From contig CP137870.1 in assembly GCA_034406715.1 (NCBI GenBank), positions 186,001-250,000 on the forward strand: DNA of 64,000 bases, in the 5' to 3' direction. Below are positions 48,238-58,829 of this stretch, one piece after another (positions within the stretch are counted from its first letter, which is position 1; every line of letters starts with the position of its first letter). Under the pieces are notes generated by a model. It made no database searches, was not told the origin of the DNA, and saw only the letters and a list, made by a program, of their open reading frames with translations. Made by a program: the position numbers and the translations under genes. Source of the DNA: Rhodotorula mucilaginosa. Its lineage: Eukaryota; Basidiomycota; Microbotryomycetes; Sporidiobolales; Sporidiobolaceae.

Positions 48238-49717
48238 CCCTTCTTTTTGACGTCTGGGGCTTTACCAAGAAGAACAAGGCTTTTCTTCAATGCAAAGCAG
48301 CTTCTGTTACCTCAAAGGCTGTCATATTGGACAGATGGAAGAGTAGTGATCTTGCAGGGCAGGCCTAGGCTGCTTTGAGCGCCCAAAAGGTTGAACGGGC
48401 TGACTTGGGCACTGGTGGTGTACTGGACAAACAGGGCTGAAACAGCTACAAGAAGGCAACGAGTCTGCTGGAACTCTCCTAGATCTTCTGTACTGCCTAT
48501 CCACTGTGTTGCTACTAAGGGTGGTATGCAGCACCACAGAGAAGAGCTGGGGAGAGAGCTTTAGACTCTTGTCTGGCAGCGCTTGTGCCACCTTTTGAGA
48601 CTTATCTATCTATCACCTTTATGCTCGTCCACTGCAAGTTGATTGGTGGACCAGCGGCTGATCTAGGAAGCTGCGGGACAGTCCGGAATTTCCCAGGCCA
48701 CATGGAGATCACTCTGAATCAAGATTGCAATGCACGTAGAGAGTGTAGGGGTGAAGAGAAGAGAAGGCCAGGAGTGCAACTGAAGCAATCAGGTTTCTGC
48801 TATAGTACTGCAGACCCTATCGAGGAGGTTGACGTCTGCTGGACTCAGAGTCCACTTGACAGAGACAAGCAGACCTTTTCACCCGTAAATGCTGGGCCAG
48901 CATTCTTGCTTGTCTGCTTGGCCTCGCTTGGCCTTGACTTCCTCCCCTAAGTCTCCTCCTCCCTCCTTTTCTTTCAAATTGAACTAACACTCATTTGAGT
49001 ACAGCTGTATACACTATACTGTACTGGACCTAAAGTGACAGCTCCGCCTTGAGACTCGGGGGAACATGGTGGATGTTGGTGGATTCTCTTGGGCCACTTC
49101 TATTGCTCCCTCACATTTTCCTCCTCCTCTTCCTCTTTAGCTCTCAGTTCCCCTTTGCCCGATTTCCTCCAAATTCTAAATCGAGTCACTTTTTATTGGC
49201 TCCACAACTCACTACACCCTGACTTGCGTAGCACGCGGTGGCACGCGGCACGCCTCCTCTCGCGTTGAGCCGTGAGGGTGGTGCCAGGTGCCCTGCAGTT
49301 GATGTGTCCCTAACTGTGTTGAATGCTGATCTGGAAAGCGGGTCCATGTAGATATAGCTGTAGATATTATCCGGGGGAGATCAGGGTCAGTGGAAGGTTC
49401 AAAAACGAAATGGCAACAGGTAAAAAGTACTTGGAAAAGGGAAAGGACTCTCGACTTGCAGAGCACTTGTTTGTGCTTTGATCTGTGTTGAAGTGGCATA
49501 CAGACTGCCTACAGTACCTGTTTCCAACTGTGCATGTTTGGTACAGTGGATACTGTATCAGTCACGGTCTGGGGTCTTGCTGCCTGCTGGCCTCTTGACC
49601 TCACCTGTGTGACGTGTCTCGCGTGTCTGCATCGGCTGTGTTAGCTCCCTGTGAGCTGGAGCTCAGTGTAAGTACCCGCCTTGCATCCTTGCTGCAGTTG
49701 ACTGAGGCATGTGTTGT

Positions 49718-50272
49718 TAGAGAATCACACCCCGTGCCCGTCTGCTCCCGTTGAACGGAGACGGGCGAAAAAAAATTGAAATTTGGGAACCGGGGTGGCT
49801 GCCGGGGACAGGCGCCCGTCTGCCCGTCTCAACGGGGAATACGGCCCGTAGAATGGGGGACAACGGGCAAATTCTGAAACACTACGTACATAAGGTAGTC
49901 TGTGACATTTTAAAGCCTCCTCTATAGTGCTGGACCCGTGCAGGCTCTTGCAAGATCTGATCAAGTACGCAGCCTTCTTGAGGGCTTCAATTTGAGCAGC
50001 TCACGTGCAAAGTGATTGCCCGATCACTTTTTCTCTCGCCCTTGCGCACTCTCGCTTACTCTCACTCTCTCTGGAATCTGTGTTGCAGTGTACAGTGAAG
50101 CAGCAGGTAGGAGGTATGGATAGACAGCTCCAAGCTGACACAACCCAGGCAAATGCCCGTATCAGATCCATACGGGGTGCTCAGGCGGCAGGCCTGCTGA
50201 CGGGTCCTTGACGGGTGCCGGGACCCCGTCCTGTACCCGTTTTGCGCCCGTTCTGACGGGAGTGATTCTCTA
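49718..50272. mobile_element. hAT-like MITE, right-arm copy
   Basis: Mirror copy of the 37,402-37,956 element, with GTGTTGT target duplications at 49,711-49,717 and 50,273-50,279. It was carried by the arm duplication and not inserted separately. Confidence 0.85.
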
Positions 50273-50396
50273 GTGTTGTCCCTGACGAGTCCAGGGGAAG
50301 GGCCACAGGAAGTGCGTCGACAGCGGCATCGCTTTAGAGCGGACATGTACTATATATACGACAATTCCGGCAGTAAACTTCAACCAATTACAAAAT

Positions 50397-50500
50397 GCGT
50401 TTGTGGTTTAGTGGTAAAATTGGGCATTGCCAGTAACAGCTTCTTCTCCTAGAAGCCTGTCTGAGTTGCCTAGCCCCGGGTTCGATTCCCGGCGAACGCA
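50397..50500 (+). tRNA. tRNA-Gly(GCC) with intron, right-arm copy
   Basis: Identical to the left-arm gene: the same acceptor, GCC anticodon loop, 33-base intron and T arm. It is followed at once by TTTTT (50,501-50,505). Confidence 0.9.
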
Positions 50501-50505
50501 TTTTT
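50501..50505 (+). terminator. Pol III T-run after tRNA-Gly
   Basis: Five T residues directly after the mature tRNA end. The left-arm gene has the same run on the minus strand. Confidence 0.65.
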
Positions 50506-50940
50506 GCTGCCGGGGGGATGGACACGGCCCTGCCTGCCCGCCTTTTTGCACCGGCAGGGTGTTCCAAGTGGTGCATGCCACTTGCGCTTTGTTTGCTTGA
50601 ACTCTCACTGACACACAAGCCCAGTGTCACACTTTGTGCCACACTAAAACTACTTGTAAGTCGGTGCAAGAGCATCCGCCTCTTGCCTCTTGCGTATCAA
50701 CGGCAGACTGGGCAGAGTCCTGACTCAGCAGCTGACACTTTGCAGCTCCCAGGGCAGAGTACATCCTGTCCAATAAGATATAGCAGTATTGGCATCCAAG
50801 CAGATAGAGCAAGGAAGAGACCTAAAATGGGAAGTTACCAACAAGTGCAAAGACTCAGGATGAATGTGGGCCCAGCATGCAACGGCCAGAAGCGTCCCTC
50901 CAAGTAAGAGACATATAGGATGTGTACAATGTGAAGCAAA

Positions 50941-51540
50941 TTGACAGAAATAGTGACTCAAATGTAGTAGAGTGGATACGAGCAAGGAGCGGGGAGTGCA
51001 CAGGACAAATCTGAGCGAGAAGTCCACCATCAAGTTGCCAACACCATCTAAGTCCGGCAATGACGTTGGAAAGGGATCTCTCAGTCCCAAACACTGGGAA
51101 CAAGTCAAGGGAGGCAGGCAAGGGGTTTACAGCTGGTCCTACCCTCAGCTGTATGGCGAGGCAAGAACTAAGGTCAAAGAGCAACTGCGACATCAACTTC
51201 TGCACATCGCTCCTGCACCTCCCCTCCACATTGCTCTGTCACCATATCAATCCACTGCATACATCCACTTGTGGTAAGGCAAGAGCCTTACAGACATCTC
51301 ATGCTAGGCCTGCTCCTATGGATCTGTCCACCCTCACTCACCCCAAGTCCTTTTGCGATTCTAAGACCTTTTCCTCTCACATTTTTTTTTTCGAACCTTT
51401 GCTGACTTGATCCATCACAGATTATACTACTCAAGATCCAGATATGAGCAGTCAAGGCAACGAATGGATGGAAGGTGCTAATTGTTGGGTGATCAATCTT
51501 GGCAAAGCGAGGCGCTCCTGGAGTCCTGTTGTAGATCCTC
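50941..51540. repeat. outer, diverged inverted repeat, right side
   Basis: Plus-strand partner of 35,840-36,733. Matching blocks are collinear but separated by gaps and are far less alike than the inner arms. No gene recognised. Confidence 0.65.
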
Positions 51541-52342
51541 TTCTTTCTTCACCTCACCATTCTTGACTCGTAGGCAGTGCTTGATTCAGTGTTGTTTGAT
51601 TGTGCGTTTCATTATGCAACTACCGTCCGTTGCAGAGAACCCTCGTCTTGCTCTCGCTTGCAAAGGGAAGTCCCCCCAGCAAGTTTTGCGCAAGAAGTGT
51701 GCCTCAGAACACACGTGCTGAATAATTGGTGCAAGCTGGAGAGAGAGGCAGGCTGCCATGTTGCACTGTGCAGCACAGACCGTGAGTGAGATTTACAGGG
51801 ATGTGGACAGAGCAGGCTATACCTCCGCGCACAATAGAACTGACTCCTGAGGATTGTTTACAGTGATTTCACTTCCTGTATCAGAACCACTGCGGATTGG
51901 TCAAAGTCAAGATTGCATTGAGCAAGAATCTCGGGGTCTCGCAGCCTCGCTTTAAACTTTTGTGACGTGACAGTCTCTATCAGCTTCTGTGGCTATTGCT
52001 CTCATCTACACAATCCAAGCAATATGATGTGTGTCACTGATGCTTTTTGTCTGCAACTCCTGCTGGCAGCACTACCCACTGACCGGGAGTCGACGCGACA
52101 CATAATCTCCCATTTGCGCTCAGATGCCAGTGCAACCCTGCACACCACCTTGCAGACCTCTGCACTCAGGCAGACATTTGACACTGGTCAGCTGACTGAG
52201 CCATGGTGTCAAAACAGAAGCTCTATGGTGCATTCCAGGGCCAGGGCAGAGAGCAGAGAGGAGGAGCGGAGCATCGGTCACACAGCTGGTGGGTTTACCG
52301 ACGATTTTCATATATTGTAAAAAAGGCGAGTTTTCCATGAAA
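51541..52342. other. non-coding region right of the repeat
   Basis: About 800 bases with short open frames only; no family, exon chain or repeat recognised. Composition resembles the island more than the flanking genes. Confidence 0.5.
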
Positions 52343-52414
52343 GCCCCTATGGCTCAGTGGCAGAGCGTTCGCCTAGTAAGCGAAAGGTCCATAGTTCGAT
52401 CCTGTGTGGGGGCA
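52343..52414 (+). tRNA. tRNA-Thr(AGT)
   Basis: 72 bases. Acceptor GCCCCTA/TGGGGGC plus A, anticodon stem TTCGC/GCGAA with loop C-T-AGT-A-A, and T loop TTCGATC. No intron. A T-run (CTTTTTT) follows at about 52,417-52,424. Confidence 0.95.
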
Positions 52415-52710
52415 GTTCTTTTTTGCTGTTTCTTTTGGGTTTCTTCTTCGCGCTCCTCTCTGCAGTCATGCGGCACTAAGCGCGACTCTTCTCTTCAGCT
52501 GCTGTAGCCGGGAGGTCTGCCATCCCATGGCGTACGAGCGGTGTTATTCTGTGCGCCGTGGTAGAATGCAACTTTTTGCGCAATGCGCAAAAAGCTTGAG
52601 AATATACAAGGGCGGGCCTTGCTGCAGTTTCAAGCTGTTTGAAGCTCGAAGGCTTGAGAGCAGGCTGCTCCTCGACTGGACCCGACGAAAAAAAAAAACG
52701 GCAAAAGATA
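52415..52710. other. spacer between the two tRNA-Thr genes
   Basis: About 296 bases holding the 3' flanks of both tRNA genes, including T-runs on each strand (an 11-base A run at about 52,688-52,698 is the minus-strand terminator side). A TTTTTGCGCAATGCGCAAAAAG palindrome lies at about 52,573-52,594. Confidence 0.55.
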
Positions 52711-52782
52711 TGCCTTTAGAGTGGATCGAACACTCGACCTTGTCATTACGAGTGACACGCACTACCACTGTGCTATAAAGGC
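52711..52782 (-). tRNA. tRNA-Thr(CGT)
   Basis: On the minus strand, GCCTTTA pairs with TAAAGGC plus A. The anticodon stem is TGTCA/TGACA with loop C-T-CGT-A-A, and the T arm has TTCGATC. 72 bases, no intron. It faces the other Thr gene tail to tail. Confidence 0.94.
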
Positions 52783-52970
52783 CGTGCTCAATTGAAAACA
52801 AAATAGCGTACACAACAGTGTACCAATTTGGTCGGCGGGTGGTTGTGACCAAAGTGTGCAAATTGCGCGTACTCAAACTGCTCGGGAGGTCTATGCATCC
52901 AACCTCACCTCGAGAGGCAATACAAAACCTTGGAAGATGGGCAATAATCCGAATTGCAGACTCGCCGCGC

Positions 52971-54106
52971 TCAAAAAAGTCGCCCCAAGACGCTGTCAAG
53001 GTCGCCCTCGGACCGCTTCAGCTTCTTGCTCACGTCCACCACCTCCCTCTGCCGGTATTCGCGCTTCCGCTTCGCTCCCGCCGCGTTGTCATCCCCCCGA
53101 GGCTCCTTGGGCGCGACCTTGGACGCCTGCCGACCAGCCGCCTTCTCCTGGATCTTGCGCCCGACTCGCGCATTCTCGACGGCAGCAAGGTAAGATTCGT
53201 TCTCCTGCTTCGAGTGTGTGAGGTGGAAGCGGAGGAGGGACGATTGTGTAGCGCGCTCAAGGGCTGCATGCAAAGAAGCGCGTGATTAGCACACGAGCAC
53301 GAGGGGCGCGAGGGTGCGATGAAAGGTCAACAACGCACCGACTTGCTCGCTCAACTGGTCCCAGCGGAACCGTGGCAGATACTGCATCGTCCAGACGTCG
53401 TCCTTCCAGCGCTTGCTCTGCCCGATCGGTTGAGCGTTGAGCATTTCCGCGACCGAACGAGCGACGCGCTTGTCGAGGAACTCGACCCAGCCCTCCTTGA
53501 AGTTGTGCGAGGTATGCCGTCCCTCTTTCTGCTTGCGTTGCTTGCCTATCATTCGGTTCCGGAAGCCGAGACGTCAGCGTACGCGCAAGCCCTGGGCGAT
53601 AAAAAGCGTGCCGAGTCCTGCTCACCCTTCTCCTTGTCGGCGAGTTCCAGATAGATCCTTCCAATCTCACCGTACGCGCTCATGAGGTGGCGCACTTGGG
53701 CGGGTCCCATTCCCGGCGGTAGCCGCGAGAGATAGACGAGGCCAGGCTGCTTCGCCTTCTTACCGGTGACGAGCGCACGCGGCAACAGATGGTCGGGAAG
53801 GGTCGTCCGCGCGAGCAGCTCCCGTTCGTCCAGCTCTACGTCGTCGACTGCCTCAGCGACGCCTGCGATCTGCGCACCCTCGCCGTCTCGCTTCCGGTCG
53901 GAGTCGGCCGCTTCACGTCCACCGTCTTCCTGCTCGTCGGAAGCGTCATCGTCGAGCTGCAGCAGCTCTGCGAATCGGCCATCGACCTTCTGCTCGTCGC
54001 CGTCGAGAGTGGCCTTGCTCGTAGAGGCGCGTGGCGGATCGTCCTTCTTTAAAGCAGCAGAGCGGGAGGAGCGGCCTTTGCGAGGCTCGCGCGCGGTCTT
54101 CGGCAT
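52971..54106 (-). CDS. ESF2: ESF2/ABT1-like pre-rRNA processing factor
   Basis: Nucleolar RRM protein that works with the U3 snoRNP in making the small subunit. Three exons (54106-53626, 53545-53339, 53263-52971) give 326 residues. After a charged N-terminus come [60 protein letters not shown] and the family's [20 protein letters not shown] block. A basic C-terminus ends [12 protein letters not shown]. The start is the first ATG ([11 protein letters not shown]). It is the first protein gene right of the island and is divergent with RAT1. Confidence 0.92.
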
Positions 54107-54627
54107 CCTGTCTGATCGGCGCGTGCTCAAGGGAAGCTGACTGTGCTAATCGTGGCTTGGAAGCTATGCCACTTGAGAACGTTCGCTGCCGAGCTCATCG
54201 CTCATTTTCATCAGCCGACGCGGAAGTCATCGCCGGCTGCGCTCTCCTCCGCTCTCTTCTCTATTGGCCCGCTCCCCGTGAGCGGTAGCGATACGTGCAA
54301 CAAATCGGGAATTGGCGTCAAAGGTCAGCATTTGGCTGTCCTCCTCAGCGCTGTTGTGTCACCACCTGCACTCCTCCACTTCGTCGAACCCCCCCGCCAC
54401 GATCCTTATGCAAACTCGCCTCGGAGGCCTCTAGCGGGGTAGCGAGGCACCGGTGTTCACGCCGGCACATAGTCGCCTGTGCGGACGTACCGCGTCGGCC
54501 GCAGCTGCAGACCTGCACAAGAGGCTTGCTCTGTCACCATTCCTTACTGACTCGGTTGACTCCCCGAACAGGACACTCGTCCCTACGTTAACCTGCGAAC
54601 GCCGCAAATTATATCAAATAACCCGCC
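54107..54627. other. divergent intergenic region, ESF2 and RAT1
   Basis: About 520 bases shared by two ribosome-biogenesis genes. An AT-rich patch (AAATTATATCAAATAA) lies at 54,607-54,620, just ahead of the RAT1 ATG. No gene seen. Confidence 0.45.
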
Positions 54628-57600
54628 ATGGGTGTTCCAGCATTGGTAAGACTCTGACTCGATGGCGCTCACGCCACCCGCTTCGCCCTTGGTGGTGCCT
54701 ACTCTTCTAACGCTCCGCGGTGCCTACAGTTCCGATGGCTGTCTCGCAAATATCCGAAGGTGTGTATGCCGGTCGTTGAAGAACAAGCCGTCGTGATCCC
54801 CGGCAAAGATGGACAACCGGACGAGACGATCGTCAGTTGACCCGTTCCCCTCGAGGAGATTTGTCTCACCAAGCCGCGAGAACTGACTCGGCTCTCCTCC
54901 GTATCGCAGCCTGTCGACATGTCGGGACCGAATCCAAACGGAGAAGAGTATGACTGTTTGTACCTGGACATGAACGGAATCGTGCATCCGTGTACCCATC
55001 CCGAGGGGAAGGTACGTCTCGAAAGGCTCTGTCTAGCTCATCATCGAGATACTGACGAGGAGGATACCCTCCGGACAGCCCGCGCCAAAGACCGAGGAGG
55101 AAATGATGCGCGAGGTCTTTATCTACACGGACCGCGTCGTTTCGATGGTCCGACCCCGCAAGCTGCTCATGATGGCCATTGACGGCGTGGCACCTCGCGC
55201 GAAAATGAATCAACAGCGTTCGAGGCGGTTCCGAGCGGCGCAAGAAGCGAAGCAGAAGGAGGACGACCGTCAGAACGCGATCGCCGAGCTCGAGGCGATG
55301 GGCAAAGAAGTCAGCGACGAGTACCGGAACGAGAAGGGATGGGATTCGAACGCCATCACGCCTGGGACGCCCTTCATGGATCTCCTCGCCAAGAGTTTGC
55401 GGTATTGGGTCCGGAAGAAGATCAACGAGGATCCGGGCTGGGCAGGGGTACGTCCCTGACTAGTGTGTGCCTTGTCCGCGCGAGGTTGAGCTTACTCTCC
55501 ACACGCAGTTGGAAGTCATCATTTCGGACGCCTCCGTCCCCGGCGAAGGAGAACACAAGATCATGGATTTCATCCGCCGTCAGCGAGTCTCCGGCGAGCA
55601 CGATCCGAACACGAAACACGTCATCTACGGTCTCGATGCGGATCTGATCATGCTCTCGCTCGCGACGCACGAGCCTTACTTCAAGGTGCTGCGAGAGGAC
55701 GTCTTCGCCGACGACAAGAAGCGCGGCTGTCATCGCTGCGGCCAGCCGGGCCACCACTCTCGCCAATGCACAGGTATGCAGACTTGCCCTTCCGTATCCT
55801 ATGAAGCGCCCACGACATTCTGACCGCCCCTTTGTACGAACTGCAGGCGAAGTCAAGAAACCGGAAGCCGACTTGACACCAAAGGGACAACCGGCCCCTC
55901 TGAAACCGTTCCTCTTCCTGGACGTCTCGGTCCTGCGCGAATACCTCGCCGTCGAGCTCTCGGCACCGGTGCACTCGTTCCCGTTCTCGCTGGAGCGCGC
56001 CATTGACGACTGGGTCTTCCTCATCTTCTTCGTCGGCAACGACTTTTTGCCGCATCTCCCGTCGCTCGAGATCCGCGAAGGCGCCATCGACACCCTGATG
56101 GGCATCTGGAAGTCGAATCTCGAACGCATGGGCGGTTACCTGACCAACCACGGAAAGGTGGAGCTCGCCCGTGCCCAGATCATCCTGGAACAGCTCGCCA
56201 TGCGCGAAGACGAGATCTTCCGCAAGCGACGTGAAGGTTCGTTGCACCTGTCCTGCCTCAGCTCGTTCGTTCAAGTGCTTACTTATCCTCCATCGACAGC
56301 TGAAGAGCGACAGGACCGTGCCGAGAAACGTCGTCGTATCGATCGCGAAAACCAGCAGACGGTATCTCAGCGTTCATCCGCGAGCAACCACGCTCAGCTC
56401 TCGCAGACCGGAGGGCAGACGCACCGCAACGGGGTGGATTACGTCGAGGTGAACGCGAACGGCTCGACTATCGCCCCGTCGACGCCTGGTCTGCCAGCCA
56501 AACCTGCCGCGGAGGCCTCGAGCGCTCCGGCAAAGTCTGCCGCTGCCATGGTAGGCAGCAACAAGTCCATCGTCGCGAATCGAATGGCTCTGCGGATGGC
56601 CAACCTCTCGGCCGCCGACATGCTCAAGGCCGAACTCGCAGGCGAGAATGCGGCGTCGTCGGCAGAAGCCACGGATTCGGAAGCCGAGTTGGTGCAGGAG
56701 CGCGAGGCGGAAGAGGCTGGCCGCGCAGAAGCCGAGAAGAACAGTGCCGCAGCGGCCAAGCTCAAGGCCGAGCTCCTCGCGTCGGACCCGCCCGAAGAAG
56801 ACGCATCGCCGCGCGGCACGAAGCGAACTGCTTCGGTAGCCGCGGAAGACGACAGCACCGACTCGGCATTCGATCAGGAACCTGGCGACGACGACGACGA
56901 GGACGCGGACGTCAACGCCTTCCTCCAAGACAGCCTCGTGCCGCCCAAGCCGGCAATGGTAGCCGGTCTCAACATTGAGCAACCTCCCCCGCTCAAGCTG
57001 CTCGGCAACAACGTGGTCGAACAAGACGACGCGGTCAAGTGCGTATGGACGTGTCTGTGCGATGCCGCTGCCTTTCCAGTGCCTGACCTACCCTGCGTTT
57101 AGGCTGTGGGAGCCCGGTTACAAGGAGCGGTACTACCGCCAGAAGTTCGGTGTCGAGCTGAGCGACGTCGAATTCAGGCGCAAGTAAGTTGTCGCGCCCG
57201 TACCATTCGATAGTGGACGTCGGCTGACCCGACCGCACTTCACAGGATCGTCAAGTCCTACGTCGAGGGACTTTGCTGGGTGCTCGAGTACTACTACCAA
57301 GGAACGCCGTCGTGGCAATGGTACTACCCCTACCACTTCTCTCCCTTTGCGAGTGACTTCGTCGATCTCGACAAGCTGGACATCCAGTTTGACATCGGGG
57401 CGCCATTCCGGCCTTACGAGCAACTGATGGGTGTATTCCCTGCGGCGAGGTGCGGCGGGATGTTCCCTTCCCCGGCATCCGGGACAGAAGACGATATTGA
57501 CGCATGTTTCCTTTCGACACAGTCGCGTGCATCTGCCCGAGCCTTTCCAGACTCTGATGATCGAGAAAGAGTCGCCGATCTTGGACTTCTACCCGGAGGA

Positions 57601-58640
57601 GTTTCACATCGACATGAACGGCAAGAAGATGCTTTGGCAAGGCGTCGCCTTGCTGCCGTTCATCGATCAGCAACGACTGCTCGAGGCCATGGCCACCAAA
57701 TACCCCGAGCTCACCGACTACGAGCACCAGCGCAACGAGCGTGGGAAGGACGTGATCCTCGTCGGCAACAAGCACCCGCTTTTCGACTACCTCGAGGGTC
57801 TCTACGGCAAGAAGAAGGCCAAGGAACCGGTTCCTATCGTTGCGAAACGGAGCAAGGGCATCGCCGGAGCCGTCTTGCCCGACGACACCCTTCCGGGTAC
57901 GACTTTCGACTCGCCGCTGCCGTCGATGCCCGACATCGTCAACGACGAGTCGATCTCGGCCTACTTCTTCTTCCCGCCGCAAAGCACGCCGCATCGCTCG
58001 GTGTTGTTGCCGGGCGCGAAGCCGCCGCGCAGTGTCCTGTCCGCTCACGACAAGGATTCCGTACGACGCGGCGCCGGGGAACGCACCGAAGGCAACGGGT
58101 TCCACTCGATGCGGAACCGCGACCAGTCCGGTCCCGGCTTTGCGAAACTCGATCGAGGACCCGGCGGAGGGAGGAACACTCCGCAAGGCCGCAACTCTCC
58201 CTATCAAGGAGGCGCACAACCTGGCTACGGGAGTCCGGCTGGCTACGGCGCGCCGGCTGGCTACCCCGGACCAGGCCCAGCAGGACGGGATCCCTACGGC
58301 GGCTACGCATACGGAGGCTGTACGTTTCGAACCTTTGATCGTTTTCATCGCGGGCAATGCTCACCTTTGAATGCGACATTATGCAGACAATGCCCCGCCG
58401 CCGCCCGCACACCAGATGCCTTACGGCGGCTACGCGCCACCGACAGGCTACCTGCCCCCGCCCATGCAAGGTTACCGACCTCCCGCGCCTCCTCCTCCTC
58501 CGCCCGCGGCATACCCTCCCTACCCTGGCGGTCCCCCCGGGCAGTACCCTCCTCCAGGCCCACCTGGATACGGCAACTACCGCCCGCCTGGTGGAGGCGG
58601 CCCATATGGCGGCTACCAAGGTGGCGGACGGCGATACTGA
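54628..58640 (+). CDS. RAT1: 5'-3' exoribonuclease 2 (Rat1/Xrn2)
   Basis: Nuclear 5'-to-3' exonuclease for Pol II termination and rRNA/snoRNA trimming. Eleven exons (54628-54645, 54730-54831, 54910-55011, 55079-55447, 55509-55773, 55847-56236, 56300-57038, 57103-57183, 57246-57449, 57523-58319, 58387-58640) give about 1,106 residues. Catalytic motifs are [67 protein letters not shown] and [20 protein letters not shown] knuckle ([14 protein letters not shown]) sits at about residue 280, as in Xrn2/Rat1 and not in Xrn1. The C-terminus is Gly/Pro/Tyr-rich. The first exon is only 18 bases (MGVPAL), followed by [10 protein letters not shown] on the next. Confidence 0.95.
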
Positions 58641-58829
58641 TCTCTGAAGTCGTCCAAGGGGAAATCGCGCGGGTAGCGGCAAAAAGGCTCGGTGAATGGA
58701 TAGTCTTTTGCGAGGTGTATCTTGCAATTTATTCGTGCTGCCGCAGCGATCACGTTCCGAAGGCCACACGTATCATAACGAAAGCCAAAGTAGTCTCTTC
58801 TCTCACGTCTCATTACAGGTGAGTGTTCA

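Larger units (their letters stand above)
47242..50940. repeat. right arm of near-perfect inverted repeat (interrupted by a LINE)
   Basis: The mirror of 36,734-39,501. The continuous near-identical part is 48,238-50,940; a further 66 bases of the arm (47,242-47,307) lie beyond a LINE inserted at 47,313-48,237. It carries the second copies of tRNA-Gly (50,397-50,500) and the MITE (49,718-50,272). An extra T near 48,911 is the single indel between arms. Confidence 0.93.

Noticed and set aside
36734-50940. Inverted arms as terminal repeats of one giant DNA transposon
   Set aside because: No target duplication at the outer ends, no transposase in the core, and homology continues diverged beyond the arm ends. 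The core is explained by copia and LINE pieces.
36734-50940. Assembly artefact (hairpin or chimeric read)
   Set aside because: The two flanks are different unique genes, the arms differ by an indel and a substitution, and a LINE interrupts only one arm. Still worth confirming with long reads.
35628-52782. Mating-type locus, because of the inverted repeats
   Set aside because: No homeodomain, pheromone precursor or STE3-type receptor gene is present.
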